This document shows positions 50,442 through 58,912 of a stretch of 64,000 nt of DNA, in pieces; the first letter of the stretch is position 1; every line of letters starts with the position of its first letter. A program made the position numbers and the translations under genes. The stretch comes from Capsulimonas corticalis (GTDB taxonomy: Bacteria; Armatimonadota; Armatimonadia; Armatimonadales; Capsulimonadaceae), in NCBI RefSeq assembly GCF_003574315.2, contig NZ_AP025739.1, positions 7,502,001 to 7,566,000 on the forward strand, read 5' to 3'. The notes beneath the pieces are model-generated. The model saw only the letters and a program-made list of their open reading frames with translations, ran no database searches and was not told the origin of the DNA.

Positions 50442-51275
50442 GTGCATGAGATAGTCTTCGTGATCCTCGCGATCATCATTTGGATCGCCAAAGGCGTGAT
50501 CGGCATCTTTCGCGCCGCCGTCAAGGAACAGGCGAAGCTGAAGGCGCAAGGCCCCGGCGCGTCCCAATATGGACAGCCCCGCGCCGTCCCGCCCGCGCCC
50601 AATTACCCGCCGCCCGCCGGCGCGCCGCCGTTCGGGCAGTCTCCGTACCAGGGCGCCCCCGCCTACGGCCAGCAGCAGCAGTCCGCCGCGCCGGCCCAAT
50701 TCGGTCAGCCGCCCGTCGCCCCTCAGTACGGGCAGCCGCCCCTCACGCCGCAGCAATACGGCCAGGCTCCAGGCGCGCCGCAGCAGTACGGACAGGCTCC
50801 CGCCATGCCACAGCAGTATGGGCAAGCGCCCGCCATGCCGCAGCAATACGGGCAAGCGCCGATGGCTCCCCAGCAGTACGGGCAGGTTCCGGCGGCGCCC
50901 CAGCAGTATGGTCAGCCGGCCGCCGCCGCGCCGCAGTTTGGCGCTCCAGCCGGCCCGTCGTATCCCACGCCTTATGGACGCCCGCAAGCCGCCTATGGCG
51001 TTCCGCCGCCTTCGCAGAACCCATACGGCGCCGGGCCGCCCCCGGTCGCCGCGGCGCTGCGCTCCGCGCCGCCAGTCTCCTACCCCTCTCCCCAGCCGGC
51101 GCAGGCCCTGCCTTCGCGCCCTTCGGCGCCAATCTTCACACCCAGGGCGGCAAACGCCAAACCCAAGATTTCGCTCCCGCTCGGAGACCCGAACAGCCTG
51201 CTCTCCGCCATTGTCATGCAGGAGATTTTTGGGCCGCCGGTCAGCAAACGGCAGGCGCGGCGCCATCCGGAATAA
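50442..51275 (+). CDS. Membrane-anchored PQQYGQ-repeat protein
   Basis: A 277-aa protein of low complexity. One N-terminal helix (about 4-24) is followed by a Pro/Gln/Tyr/Gly/Ala-rich region (about 35-235). Six PQQYGQ repeats with 8-9-residue period lie near 102-155, encoded by similar DNA units around 50745-50920. A conserved-looking tail (about 240-277) ends LGDPNSLLSAIVMQEIFGPPVSKRQARR. The central part should be disordered and prone to phase separation or adhesion. It starts at GTG with GGGGGG upstream, 36 bases after floA, so it is probably co-transcribed and may act with the FloA microdomain. No family recognised. Confidence 0.72.
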   Translation: MHEIVFVILAIIIWIAKGVIGIFRAAVKEQAKLKAQGPGASQYGQPRAVPPAPNYPPPAGAPPFGQSPYQGAPAYGQQQQSAAPAQFGQPPVAPQYGQPPLTPQQYGQAPGAPQQYGQAPAMPQQYGQAPAMPQQYGQAPMAPQQYGQVPAAPQQYGQPAAAAPQFGAPAGPSYPTPYGRPQAAYGVPPPSQNPYGAGPPPVAAALRSAPPVSYPSPQPAQALPSRPSAPIFTPRAANAKPKISLPLGDPNSLLSAIVMQEIFGPPVSKRQARRHPE

Positions 51276-51436
51276 TTACAGTTTCCACGTCCGCCCAATA
51301 AAGCGTTTTTTGTGATAAACGCAACCTAATTTATACATGAAAACGCCGTCATTCCGACAATTCGGCTCCAATTAGCACATTTTAACCGAATATATACCAG
51401 TTTTCCCCCATTCACCCGGTTTTATGTGAGGAATCT

Positions 51437-51465
51437 TTGACCAATATGCGTAACTATGGTATACT
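51437..51465 (+). promoter_or_regulatory. Promoter of the Crp/Fnr gene
   Basis: TTGACC (51437-51442) and TATACT (51460-51465) are 17 bases apart, giving a leader of about 70 bases. The preceding 160 bases (51276-51436) hold only a small hairpin (GCGTTT/AAACGC, 51303-51322) and A/T-rich sequence. Confidence 0.8.
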
Positions 51466-51542
51466 TCGGTCTGTAAGCGAGCAGTCTCTGTGTTGTTTAC
51501 TTCGTAGTTCTAACCCTGAAAGCAGTCTAGAAGGAAAGAATA

Positions 51543-52247
51543 TTGAGCCCATTAATACCATATTTCATGCAAGTGCCGGTCCTGGCGGCCTTGCCGGAGG
51601 AGACGCAAAAACGCCTGGAGCGCATCGCTGAGCAGCGCCAATATCGACGACGGCAAGTCATTCATTTCGCGGATCAGGCTGGAGACTTTCTTTTTCTTCT
51701 TTGCTCCGGCCGAGTCAAGGTCTCGCGTGTCTCTGAACAGGGACGTGAAGTTACTCTGGGATTGATTGAAGGCAGCCAGCTCTTTGGTGAAACGGGTTTA
51801 CTCGCCGAAAACCAGCCGTACGAACTGATGGCGGAAACGCTGGAAGATTCGATGGTGTGTGTATTTCGTCGCAATGATATTATCGCAGCATTGAACGAAA
51901 CCCCCGCCGCCGCCATGGAGATGATGAAGCTGATCGCCGAACGCCGCTCCCAAGCGGAAACGACGGTCGCCGATCTGGTTTTCCTGGAGGTCCCCAAGCG
52001 TCTTTCGAAGCTTCTGCTTCGACTGAACGAGGAATACGGCAGCAAGACGAGCCGAGGCGGAACGCTGATCAAAGCCAAGTTCACCCATCAGGAACTGGCG
52101 AATATGATCGGAAGCACCCGCGAAACCACGACGCTGATCCTGAACGACTTTAAGCGTCAAGGGTACATCGATTTCTCCGGCCGCAAAATCGTGGTGCGAA
52201 ACACCGCGGAGCTGGAATCGATCATGCGCGGAACAGCTACCAAGTAA
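51543..52247 (+). CDS. Crp/Fnr-family regulator
   Basis: A 234-aa Crp/Fnr protein: cyclic-nucleotide-binding-like domain (about 10-120; GLIEGSQLFGETGLLAENQPYE), dimer helix, then winged HTH with FTHQELANMIGSTRETTTLIL near 172-192, which contains the E-x-x-(T/S)-R recognition feature. It lacks the FNR cysteine cluster, so an iron-sulfur sensor is unlikely. The start is TTG with AAGGAAAG before it; an ATG 24 bases later would lose part of the first strand. A perfect terminator follows. Regulated genes are unknown. Confidence 0.93.
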   Translation: MSPLIPYFMQVPVLAALPEETQKRLERIAEQRQYRRRQVIHFADQAGDFLFLLCSGRVKVSRVSEQGREVTLGLIEGSQLFGETGLLAENQPYELMAETLEDSMVCVFRRNDIIAALNETPAAAMEMMKLIAERRSQAETTVADLVFLEVPKRLSKLLLRLNEEYGSKTSRGGTLIKAKFTHQELANMIGSTRETTTLILNDFKRQGYIDFSGRKIVVRNTAELESIMRGTATK

Positions 52248-52261
52248 GCTTATTCTTGGGA

Positions 52262-52288
52262 GGCGCCCCAACCGGGGCGCCTTTTTTT
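52262..52288 (+). terminator. Intrinsic terminator of the Crp/Fnr gene
   Basis: GGCGCCCC/GGGGCGCC, 8 perfect pairs and an AACC loop, then seven T residues. Confidence 0.93.
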
Positions 52289-52298
52289 ATGCGCCGGG

Positions 52299-52304
52299 TA
52301 TACT
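52299..52304 (+). promoter_or_regulatory. -10 element of the phosphatase-tlyA operon (leaderless)
   Basis: TATACT ends exactly 7 bases before the ATG at 52312; TGGTTCC between them is not a ribosome binding site. The arrangement mirrors the phosphoesterase at 48021. Confidence 0.6.
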
Positions 52305-52311
52305 TGGTTCC

Positions 52312-52962
52312 ATGAAGCTTTTTCTCCTCAGGCACGGGCAGTCGCAAAATAACGCCGGATTGACCGACCATCTCGACAGCGATCTCACTCCTCTCGGCGA
52401 GGCGCAGGCGGAGCGGACCGGCGAGCATTTGGCGACGCTCGGCGTCGATCGCATCTACGTTTCGCCGCTGCGGCGGACTTTGCAGACGATCGCTCCGTAC
52501 TGCCGCATCGCCCATGCCCGAGCCCATCTTTACCCGCAGGTCTGCGAATACTTCTCTCCCAACTATCCGGCATTCAAGACGTTTCCCGGCCTGTCTCCGA
52601 CGGACCTCCGAAAGCAGTTTCCCTTTGTGGACATCGATCCGGCCAGCGGCTGCGACGATGTCTGGTGGCCACAGCAGCTGGAGAACGACGACATCATTTA
52701 CGCCCGCGCCGTCAAGGTCCGCGAGAGCCTCAAGGCGCAGTTCGGCGATACCGACGCGCACCTATTGATCGTGTCCCATTCGGATGTCGTCGGCCGTCTG
52801 ATCGAAGCGTTCCTGCGCGTTCCGCCCGTGCCGGACGATCCGCCGTGGGCCGACAACTGCTCGCTCGGGCTGCTGGAATGCGATGCGTCCGACGCCCCGG
52901 CGCGTCTCATCTATCAGAACAATACGGAGCACTTGAAGGGCGTCACAGCCAATGCGTCTTGA
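52312..52962 (+). CDS. Histidine phosphatase (phosphoglycerate-mutase-like)
   Basis: A 216-aa histidine phosphatase. The catalytic RHGQS (7-11) holds the phosphorylated His, and the second His is in LLIVSHSDVVG near 150. The rest (SPLRRTLQTI, YFSPNYPAFKTF) fits the co-factor-independent small branch. Its mRNA is probably leaderless. It overlaps the tlyA start by 11 bases, so both are likely on one transcript. Substrate unknown. Confidence 0.92.
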   Translation: MKLFLLRHGQSQNNAGLTDHLDSDLTPLGEAQAERTGEHLATLGVDRIYVSPLRRTLQTIAPYCRIAHARAHLYPQVCEYFSPNYPAFKTFPGLSPTDLRKQFPFVDIDPASGCDDVWWPQQLENDDIIYARAVKVRESLKAQFGDTDAHLLIVSHSDVVGRLIEAFLRVPPVPDDPPWADNCSLGLLECDASDAPARLIYQNNTEHLKGVTANAS

Positions 52963-53692
52963 CAAACTGCTCGTCGAGCGCGGCCACGCGCGCAGCCGCT
53001 CCGAGGCCGAGGCGCTGATCGATCAGCAGATGGTGTGCGTCAAAGGCAAGTTCGGCTTAAAAGCGAGCGCTCCGGTGGATGAAACGGCCGAGATCGAGAT
53101 CACCGGCGAAGTATTGCCGTTCGTCTCGCGCGGCGGCCAGAAGCTGGCGGCGGCGCTGGAGAAGTTCGGGATCGATCCGGCGGGCAAGCAGTGCCTGGAC
53201 GCCGGCGCGTCCACGGGCGGCTTCACGGACTGCCTGCTGCAAAACGGCGCGGCGCATGTCTTCGCCATCGATGTCGGCCGCGACCAGATGGTCCCACAAT
53301 TGCGCGAGGATGCCCGTGTGACGCTCCGAGAGCGCGTCAACGTGCGTGACCTCACGCCCGACATGTTCCCCGGCCCATTCGCGCTGATCGTCGCCGATCT
53401 CTCGTTTATCTCGCTCACGATCGCGTTCCCCGCGCTGGCGCCGTTATTGACGCCCGACGGCGATATCGTCTGCCTGGTCAAGCCGCAGTTCGAGGTCGGC
53501 GCGGAGCGTGTCGGCAAGGGCGGTATCGTCCGCAGCCCGCAGCTGCGCACCCAGGCGCTCGCGCGGGTGGTCGCCGCCGCTTACGGCGTGGGCCTGGCGG
53601 AGTTCGGACGCATGCCCAGCCCGATCCGGGGCGGCGACGGAAACGAGGAGTTTCTTCTGCATCTGCGCCCGGTTGCGCACGTTCCCCGGTAA
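52952..53692 (+). CDS. tlyA: TlyA-family rRNA 2'-O-methyltransferase
   Basis: A 246-aa TlyA protein: S4 RNA-binding domain (about 1-60; MRLDKLLVERGHARSRSEA), then an FtsJ-like methyltransferase with VSRGGQKLAAALE, SAM-binding DAGASTGGFTDCLLQ near 88-102, IVADLSFISL near 148, and the K-D-K-E residues completed by VKPQFEVG. Mycobacterial TlyA methylates 16S and 23S rRNA and its loss gives capreomycin resistance; the family is also annotated as hemolysin A. Spacing with the phosphatase suggests an operon. Confidence 0.94.
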   Translation: MRLDKLLVERGHARSRSEAEALIDQQMVCVKGKFGLKASAPVDETAEIEITGEVLPFVSRGGQKLAAALEKFGIDPAGKQCLDAGASTGGFTDCLLQNGAAHVFAIDVGRDQMVPQLREDARVTLRERVNVRDLTPDMFPGPFALIVADLSFISLTIAFPALAPLLTPDGDIVCLVKPQFEVGAERVGKGGIVRSPQLRTQALARVVAAAYGVGLAEFGRMPSPIRGGDGNEEFLLHLRPVAHVPR

Positions 53693-53743
53693 TTTTGCCG
53701 GGAAATGTGGTAGAAGGTAACAGATTGAGAAAAGGGGAAACCG

Positions 53744-54205
53744 ATGCGCGAACAATCCACGATGGTGACGGACTTGCTGCAAACGGATATCGACCACGCC
53801 GCGCTGGTGCACGATCTGAAAGGCGAGATCGTCGCGGCCGCGCGTGAGGCGCAGGCGGCCGCCTACGCCCCCTACTCCAACTTCCCGGTCGGCGCGGCGG
53901 TGCTGCTGAGCGATGGGACGATCTACCGTGGCTGCAATATCGAGAACGCCTCGTTCGGCCTGACCGTCTGCGCCGAGCGCGTCGCGATCTTCAACGCCAT
54001 CGCCGACGGCCGCATGGACATCGTCGCCATCGCCCTGGTGACCACCGCCACCCGCCTCGCCAAACCCTGCGGCGCCTGCCGCCAGGTCATCGCCGAATTC
54101 TCCCAGGCCGACAACCCTATCATGATCGTCTCCACCTGCGCCGGCGACGAGATCTGCGTCGAACCGATCTCCGCCCTGCTGCCGGATAACTTTACGCTGT
54201 TGTGA
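53744..54205 (+). CDS. cdd: Cytidine deaminase
   Basis: A 153-aa zinc enzyme deaminating cytidine and deoxycytidine for pyrimidine salvage. Zinc-site motifs CAERVA near 79 and PCGACRQV near 106-113 are intact, with the proton-shuttle Glu in CAE; NFPVGAAVL starts the substrate strand. It is of the small homotetrameric type with about 20 extra N-terminal residues. AGGGGAAACC stands before the ATG. A large repeat element follows its stop. Confidence 0.95.
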   Translation: MREQSTMVTDLLQTDIDHAALVHDLKGEIVAAAREAQAAAYAPYSNFPVGAAVLLSDGTIYRGCNIENASFGLTVCAERVAIFNAIADGRMDIVAIALVTTATRLAKPCGACRQVIAEFSQADNPIMIVSTCAGDEICVEPISALLPDNFTLL

Positions 54206-54213
54206 CGGTGCGC

Positions 54214-54418
54214 GCAAACCCACCCCGGCGCTTCGCGCCACCCCTCCCGCCGACGGGAAGGGTTTGTAAGATTGCCTCTTACGAAAGCGCTTGCGATAAC
54301 ACGCTCTTTAATTACCCTTCCCGTCGGCGGGAGGGGTGGCCCGAAGGGCCGGGGTGGGTATGCCCAGGGAGGGGTCGGCCGAAGGCCAGGGTGGGTTTGC
54401 CACAGAGGGGTGGCGCGG
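54214..54418. repeat. Large nested palindromic repeat, copy 2
   Basis: Lies between convergent cdd and tonB. Its core (54236-54362) matches copy 1 almost base for base, including CCCCTCCCGCCGACGGGAAG, TTTGTAAGATTGCCTCTTAC, GCGATAACACGCTCT and the returning complement. The outer parts carry GCAAACCCACC units. Confidence 0.85.
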
Positions 54419-54433
54419 CCCCGTCTCACCCCA

Positions 54434-55216
54434 TCAACTCACCTGAAACTCCACCGTCAGCCGTAAGTAACTTTCCGTGGGCGTCCCATCCTTCCGCGCC
54501 GGCTGGAATTTCCAGCGCCGCGCGGCTTCGAGCGCCAGCGCGTCCAGGCGATCGTTCCCTGTCGATTCCAGCGTTTTGACAGTCGCCGAGCCGTCCGCGT
54601 GGATCGTAAAGATCGCGCGGAACTGGGTATTGATGTCGGTATCGAGCAGGTCGTCCGGAATCGTCGGCTCCGTTTTGGACACGACGGTCGCCGGCTCGAT
54701 CTTTGGCGCGGGCGGCGGCGCGGGTGCCGGAGGCGGCGTGGGCGCGGGAGCTGGCGCGGGCGGCGGCGTGGGAGCAGGCGTGGGCTCGACCGGCGGCGCG
54801 GGGGCGGGCGTTACGGGCGCCGCAGGCGCCGCGGTCGGCTGCGGGACCTGTCCAACCTGCCCGGTCCCATCGTTGGTGACGCCGCTGTCGCCGCCGGTTC
54901 CGGCCGGCGCCGCAGAGGCGACGACCTTAGGGAGATTGCGCGTATCGCGCGCCACATGGCTGGGCGCGGCGTGCGACGCCGTATGCCCCGCCGGATGCGG
55001 CTTCGCGGCTACCTTCTTCTTCGGCGGCGCTTTCTTCGGCTCCGGTTTCTTGGGGACCGGCGGCAGCTTCACCAGCGTCACATTGTCGTATCGATGACCG
55101 TGATTGGGCTTAAACGCGCCCAGCTTCGCCAGCAGCGGCAGCAGCGCCGCGACGATCACGACGGCCACGCCGATCATCTTCGGCAGCAGCGGCTTTTCCT
55201 TTTTTCGGCGACGCAT
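54434..55216 (-). CDS. tonB: TonB energy-transducer protein
   Basis: A 260-aa TonB: a membrane helix (about 12-31), a long Pro/Ala/Lys periplasm-spanning stretch (about 50-175, PVPKKPEPKKAPPKKK then PAPTPPPAP repeats), and a C-terminal domain (about 185-260) with FTIHADGSATVKTLESTG and AARRWKFQPARKDG. It passes proton-motive energy from ExbB-ExbD to the outer-membrane receptor. It is last in receptor - exbB - exbD - [repeat] - tonB. GGAGCC precedes the ATG. Confidence 0.93.
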   Translation of the reverse strand: MRRRKKEKPLLPKMIGVAVVIVAALLPLLAKLGAFKPNHGHRYDNVTLVKLPPVPKKPEPKKAPPKKKVAAKPHPAGHTASHAAPSHVARDTRNLPKVVASAAPAGTGGDSGVTNDGTGQVGQVPQPTAAPAAPVTPAPAPPVEPTPAPTPPPAPAPAPTPPPAPAPPPAPKIEPATVVSKTEPTIPDDLLDTDINTQFRAIFTIHADGSATVKTLESTGNDRLDALALEAARRWKFQPARKDGTPTESYLRLTVEFQVS

Positions 55217-55272
55217 TTTGCGTGGCTCCTTGTTCTATTTCACAGCGTATGGCACAGCGGCCTTCGCCCTCT

Positions 55273-55529
55273 CTCAAACCCACCCCGGCTCTTCGCGCCA
55301 CCCCTGGCAAACCCACCCCAGGCCTTCGGCCGACCCCTCCCAGGTCCTACCTACCCCCGCGCTTCGCGCGACCCCTCCCGAGACGGGAAGGGTGCTTCGG
55401 ATCGATGTCGCAGGCGGCTCTCGTAAGAGTCAATCTTACAAACCCTTCCCGTCGCGGGAGGGGTCGGCCGAAGGCCGGGGGTAGGTCACCCGGGAGGGGT
55501 AGCGCGAAGGCGCGGGGTAGGTCACACGA
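55273..55529. repeat. Large nested palindromic repeat, copy 3 (centre inverted)
   Basis: Occupies most of the 345-base gap between exbD and tonB. It shares the outer CCCCTCCCG...CGGGAGGGG arms and GCAAACCCACC units with copies 1 and 2. Its central 45 bases (TGTCGCAGGCGGCTCTCGTA and following) are the reverse complement of the centre of the other two, so the centre has flipped between the arms. Confidence 0.85.
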
Positions 55530-55561
55530 TGGGACCGGCCAAAGCTCCAGGCTAAGTTGAC

Positions 55562-55960
55562 CTACTGCGTCGCGATCGCAAACCGCTCGACTCCTGCTTT
55601 GCGGGCGTTGTCCATGACAGTCGTCACCAGGCCGTGCGTCACGCGGCCGTCGGCGTTGATGATGACGAGCGTGCTGTCGGTCACGCCCAGGGTCTTCAGC
55701 TCCGAGGTCTCGTCGGCGACGTTGATCGCTTTGGTGTTCAGATGCAGATTGCCGGCGGAATCGAGCGTCAAGGTCACATTTTGCGCGGAGTGCTGGACGC
55801 CGGTGCTGGCCTTGGGCAAGTTGACGGGCAGGCCGTTCTGCACCGCAAGCGCGAGGCTGGCGACGATGAAGAACATAAGCAGGAACATCATCGTGTCGAT
55901 CATCGGGATGATGATGATTTCGGCTTCTTCGGGCTGGCGGCGGGCGCGGATCTTCATCAT
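55562..55960 (-). CDS. exbD: ExbD/TolR-family proton-channel subunit
   Basis: A 132-aa ExbD. One transmembrane helix carries the essential proton-binding Asp22 (PMIDTMMFLLMFF), followed by the periplasmic domain (about 45-132). It forms the motor with ExbB. The 4-base overlap with exbB shows coupled translation. Confidence 0.95.
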   Translation of the reverse strand: MMKIRARRQPEEAEIIIIPMIDTMMFLLMFFIVASLALAVQNGLPVNLPKASTGVQHSAQNVTLTLDSAGNLHLNTKAINVADETSELKTLGVTDSTLVIINADGRVTHGLVTTVMDNARKAGVERFAIATQ

Positions 55961-56583
55961 GAGTGCACCACCCGTCCGGTCACGAGGTTGGTCAGCTCGT
56001 CGCCGTAGTATTCCAAATCTTCGACGAAGCGCTTGATCAAGTTGCTGAAGTAGTTGTAGAAGATGACGGCCGCCGTCGCGACGACGATGCCCGTCGCGGT
56101 AGAGATCAGGGATTCCGAGACGCCGGACATAACGGCGGTCGGCGACGAGAGGCCGCCGGCGGCGACTTGCTTGAACGAGGAGATCATGCCGGCGATGGTG
56201 CCGAGCAGGCCGAGCAGCGGCGCGATCGTGATGATCGTTTTGAGGCCGAGCAGATAGTTTTCCAGGGCGGGCAGTTCGTTGGCGGCTTCGTGGGCCATGG
56301 CGATCTCCATCGCTTCGGCGCTGCGGTCGGCGTTGCGCAGGCCGCTCGCCATGATGCGGGCGAGCGGAGTCTTGAAGGTTTCCATATGGCGGATGGCGGC
56401 GGCGTAGTCGCCGGACTGGGTCGCTTCGCGCACGTCGTCGAGCAGCACTTCCGGATCGACGGACGAGGCTTTGCGGAAGGTGATCATCCGCTCCAGGATG
56501 ATCCCGATCGCGACGATGGCGCAGAGGATGAGCGGGTACATCATCACGCCGCCCTGGTGCATGTATGTCATGAAGCTATTCAT
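55957..56583 (-). CDS. exbB: ExbB/TolQ/MotA-family proton-channel subunit
   Basis: A 208-aa ExbB with helices at about 14-32, 118-140 and 155-178 and the conserved LLGTIAGMISSFKQVA, plus SLISTATGIVVA. The ATG at 56583 is 15 bases after the receptor stop. Acts with ExbD to drive TonB. Confidence 0.95.
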   Translation of the reverse strand: MNSFMTYMHQGGVMMYPLILCAIVAIGIILERMITFRKASSVDPEVLLDDVREATQSGDYAAAIRHMETFKTPLARIMASGLRNADRSAEAMEIAMAHEAANELPALENYLLGLKTIITIAPLLGLLGTIAGMISSFKQVAAGGLSSPTAVMSGVSESLISTATGIVVATAAVIFYNYFSNLIKRFVEDLEYYGDELTNLVTGRVVHS

Positions 56584-56598
56584 GGTCGGTAAAATCTC

Positions 56599-58644
56599 CT
56601 AAAAGGTCTGCGTGAACTTCACGCCGAAAGTGCGTCCCTGGCCCCATTCCCGTCCCGAGAACGCGCTGGCCTGTTTGATAACGTAAGGCTGATTGAGCAG
56701 ATTGATCACGGTCGCCTCGATCTCGCTGTGTCCGGATTTGACACTGAGGCCGCCGTTGAAGATGAAGTGCGACGGAACGCGCAGGAAGTTGACATTCCCT
56801 GCGTCGTCCTGGCCGTACGGAAGGCCGGAGCCGTACTCGCCGTCGAGGTTGACGCCGATGCTTCCATGGGAGTACGAGAGTCCCACGGCGGCGGTGTCGG
56901 TCTGGTCGTGGTCGGCGTAGAAGTAGCCGGGAGAGATATCGCTGGAAAAGATGCCGCCGGTGATGGCGCCGGCGTTCTTGGCCCACGACCGGGCGTAGTT
57001 GGCGTAGCCGGAGAGATCATGCGTGATCGGGCCGTCGACCGCCGCTTCCAGGCCGCGGACATATCCCTTTTCGACGTTGAACGGCACCGTAATCTGCGTG
57101 CTGCCGAGCGCGGTGTCGTCCACGACATCCTTCGCCGTCTTGTAATAGGCGCTGAGGGTCGTCGTGACGCCCGAGTGGTCGTGCTGGTACCCGACTTCGT
57201 AGAAGTCGTCCCGCTCCGGCTTGATCGACGTCACCACGGTGTTCCCAATCGCCGTCGAGCCGCTGAGCTGCCGGACATCCTCAAACGCCGTCGGCTGGAA
57301 GAGACGGTCGTAGTAAGCGTGGAAATGGTCGTGCGGTCCGGCGGCGTAGGTCATATTCAGGCGCGGCGAGAGCTGGGAGCTTTCGATCACGGCCTTATGC
57401 ACATCGTAGCGCGCGCCGAAGTTGATCTGCCAGCGGCCCGGCGTCCAGTCGTCCTGAAGGTACGCCGACTGGTCGTTGCCGCCGATATTGTGATTGTCCG
57501 TGACCGGCGCATCGCCGTTCCCCGACAGGATTTTGAACTGCTCCGATCCGGTCACCGTCTGCCCGTCGAACCCGACGCCGAGGGTATGCCGCCGCGCGAC
57601 GCGGACACTATAGTCGGTGCGCACGCCGGCGTAATTCGCCTTCTGGTTCTCGAATGTGGAGACGAGACCCGACGTATCGGGATTGTCCGCCGACGCCATC
57701 AGGTCATGCACGGGATCGCCATTGTAACGCAGCTGCGAGGTGTGGCTGTAGAACGCGGCGAGCAGGCTCTGCCGGGCGTCGTCATGCTTCCAGATCACAT
57801 TGGCGAAGGTCCCGTTTTCGACTTGACGATCGTCCTGCCCGATCGCTTGCCGGTCCGGCTCATTGGGGATCTGAAGCTCGGAATCCGTGTGCGCGGTGTC
57901 GATCGTCAACTTGTCGTTGCGTCCGGCCTGATAATCGAACTTGCCGAACACGACCGAATCGGACCCCGAATCGTGCAGCGGCGTCTGCGAGACGGGATCG
58001 AGCCGCCGATCGGTCGAGCCGCGAATTCCCGACAGGAAGTACGAAACGCGCCCCACTCCGCCGCTCGTCTGCCCAATCGTCTCGTAGGTCTCATATCCCT
58101 GAACGATCTGCTGAAACAATCCCGTCGGATGTCCCGGCCGGCCGGCCTTTGCGTTCACGGCGAACACCGCCGCGAGGTTGCCGCCATAGTAACTCGGGAA
58201 GCCGCCCGTATAGACTTTCAGCGTCTCGATGTTCTTCGGATCGATCAGATCGGTAAAGGATCCGGAAACCGACGACGGCAGCGGCGCGCCGTCCAGATAA
58301 TACGTGTACTGCCCGTGCGACCCTCGGATATGCAGGTCGCCGCTGGAGGACTGGACCGCGCCGGCGACGCTGCTGGCGATGATGCTGCTGAAGCTGCTGG
58401 AGTTCGCTTTATTTTCAATGGACTGCGCCGTAATCGTCGTCGTGCTGCCCGATTGCTTGGGCACGGCGGCGTGCTTCTTCGCGGTCACCTTGACGACGAT
58501 AACGGGCGCGCGCTTCGGATCAAAAATCTCATCGCCCGGACTGGCCGCGTCGGCGCCGGCCGGCGTGGCGCAGGGAGCAGGGCAAGGCAGGGCGGCCAAA
58601 AGCGTGGCCGCCACCGCCCACCGGCGTGCATGGATGCGTCGCAT
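56599..58644 (-). CDS. TonB-dependent outer-membrane receptor
   Basis: A 681-aa receptor: signal peptide (about 1-25, LLAALPCPAPCA), plug domain (about 60-190; VIVVKVTAKK resembles the TonB-box region, then LHIRGSHGQYTYYLDGAPLP), and a 22-strand barrel ending in the aromatic VKFTQTF with terminal Phe. The ligand is uncertain: it lacks an N-terminal carboxypeptidase-regulatory fold and no siderophore genes are near. A short Cys/His-rich secreted protein is encoded just upstream, so a metal-related ligand is possible. First complete gene of the TonB operon. Confidence 0.93.
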   Translation of the reverse strand: MRRIHARRWAVAATLLAALPCPAPCATPAGADAASPGDEIFDPKRAPVIVVKVTAKKHAAVPKQSGSTTTITAQSIENKANSSSFSSIIASSVAGAVQSSSGDLHIRGSHGQYTYYLDGAPLPSSVSGSFTDLIDPKNIETLKVYTGGFPSYYGGNLAAVFAVNAKAGRPGHPTGLFQQIVQGYETYETIGQTSGGVGRVSYFLSGIRGSTDRRLDPVSQTPLHDSGSDSVVFGKFDYQAGRNDKLTIDTAHTDSELQIPNEPDRQAIGQDDRQVENGTFANVIWKHDDARQSLLAAFYSHTSQLRYNGDPVHDLMASADNPDTSGLVSTFENQKANYAGVRTDYSVRVARRHTLGVGFDGQTVTGSEQFKILSGNGDAPVTDNHNIGGNDQSAYLQDDWTPGRWQINFGARYDVHKAVIESSQLSPRLNMTYAAGPHDHFHAYYDRLFQPTAFEDVRQLSGSTAIGNTVVTSIKPERDDFYEVGYQHDHSGVTTTLSAYYKTAKDVVDDTALGSTQITVPFNVEKGYVRGLEAAVDGPITHDLSGYANYARSWAKNAGAITGGIFSSDISPGYFYADHDQTDTAAVGLSYSHGSIGVNLDGEYGSGLPYGQDDAGNVNFLRVPSHFIFNGGLSVKSGHSEIEATVINLLNQPYVIKQASAFSGREWGQGRTFGVKFTQTF

Positions 58645-58734
58645 ACTGTCTTTCTCTTAGGTCAAAAATGGGTCACGGGTGAACGAAGCGATTGGGTTGG
58701 GACGTGGTGAAGACCGGACTTTGAGCGCGGCGAG

Positions 58735-58895
58735 GATGCCCCTCGGCCCCCACAGGGGGCGCAAACCATATTGTCGAAAACGTGACAAATCCTCTCTTGC
58801 TTCCCTCTCCTAGAATTGGGAGAGGGGCTGGGGGTGAGGGCTTCGGCACGCAGACGCATCTATGGTTTGCTCCCCCTGTGGGGGGCGGGGGCGTC
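58735..58895. repeat. Composite inverted-repeat element upstream of the TonB receptor
   Basis: Left arm 58735-58770 and right arm 58861-58895 are imperfect complements (core CCCCCACAGGGGG and GCAAACCATA). Between them is a CCCTCTCC-GGGAGAGG hairpin and GGGGTGAGGGC, the same motif as in the element at 10649-10796. A half copy of the outer arm recurs at 60509-60540. The 268-base gap holds no other feature I can see. Confidence 0.75.
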
Positions 58896-58912
58896 TTCGA
58901 GACGCCGCGAAA

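Noticed and set aside
49443-51266. 607-codon minus-strand frame over floA and the repeat protein
   Set aside because: Arg/Gly/Leu low-complexity shadow; floA on the other strand is unmistakable.
51276-51436. Riboswitch or small RNA before the Crp/Fnr gene
   Set aside because: Only a short GCGTTT/AAACGC hairpin is present and the promoter lies downstream of it; no known riboswitch core was recognised.
58645-58912. Cobalamin riboswitch before the TonB receptor
   Set aside because: The structured sequence is explained by the nested palindromic repeats, and no B12-box-like GCCACTG was seen.
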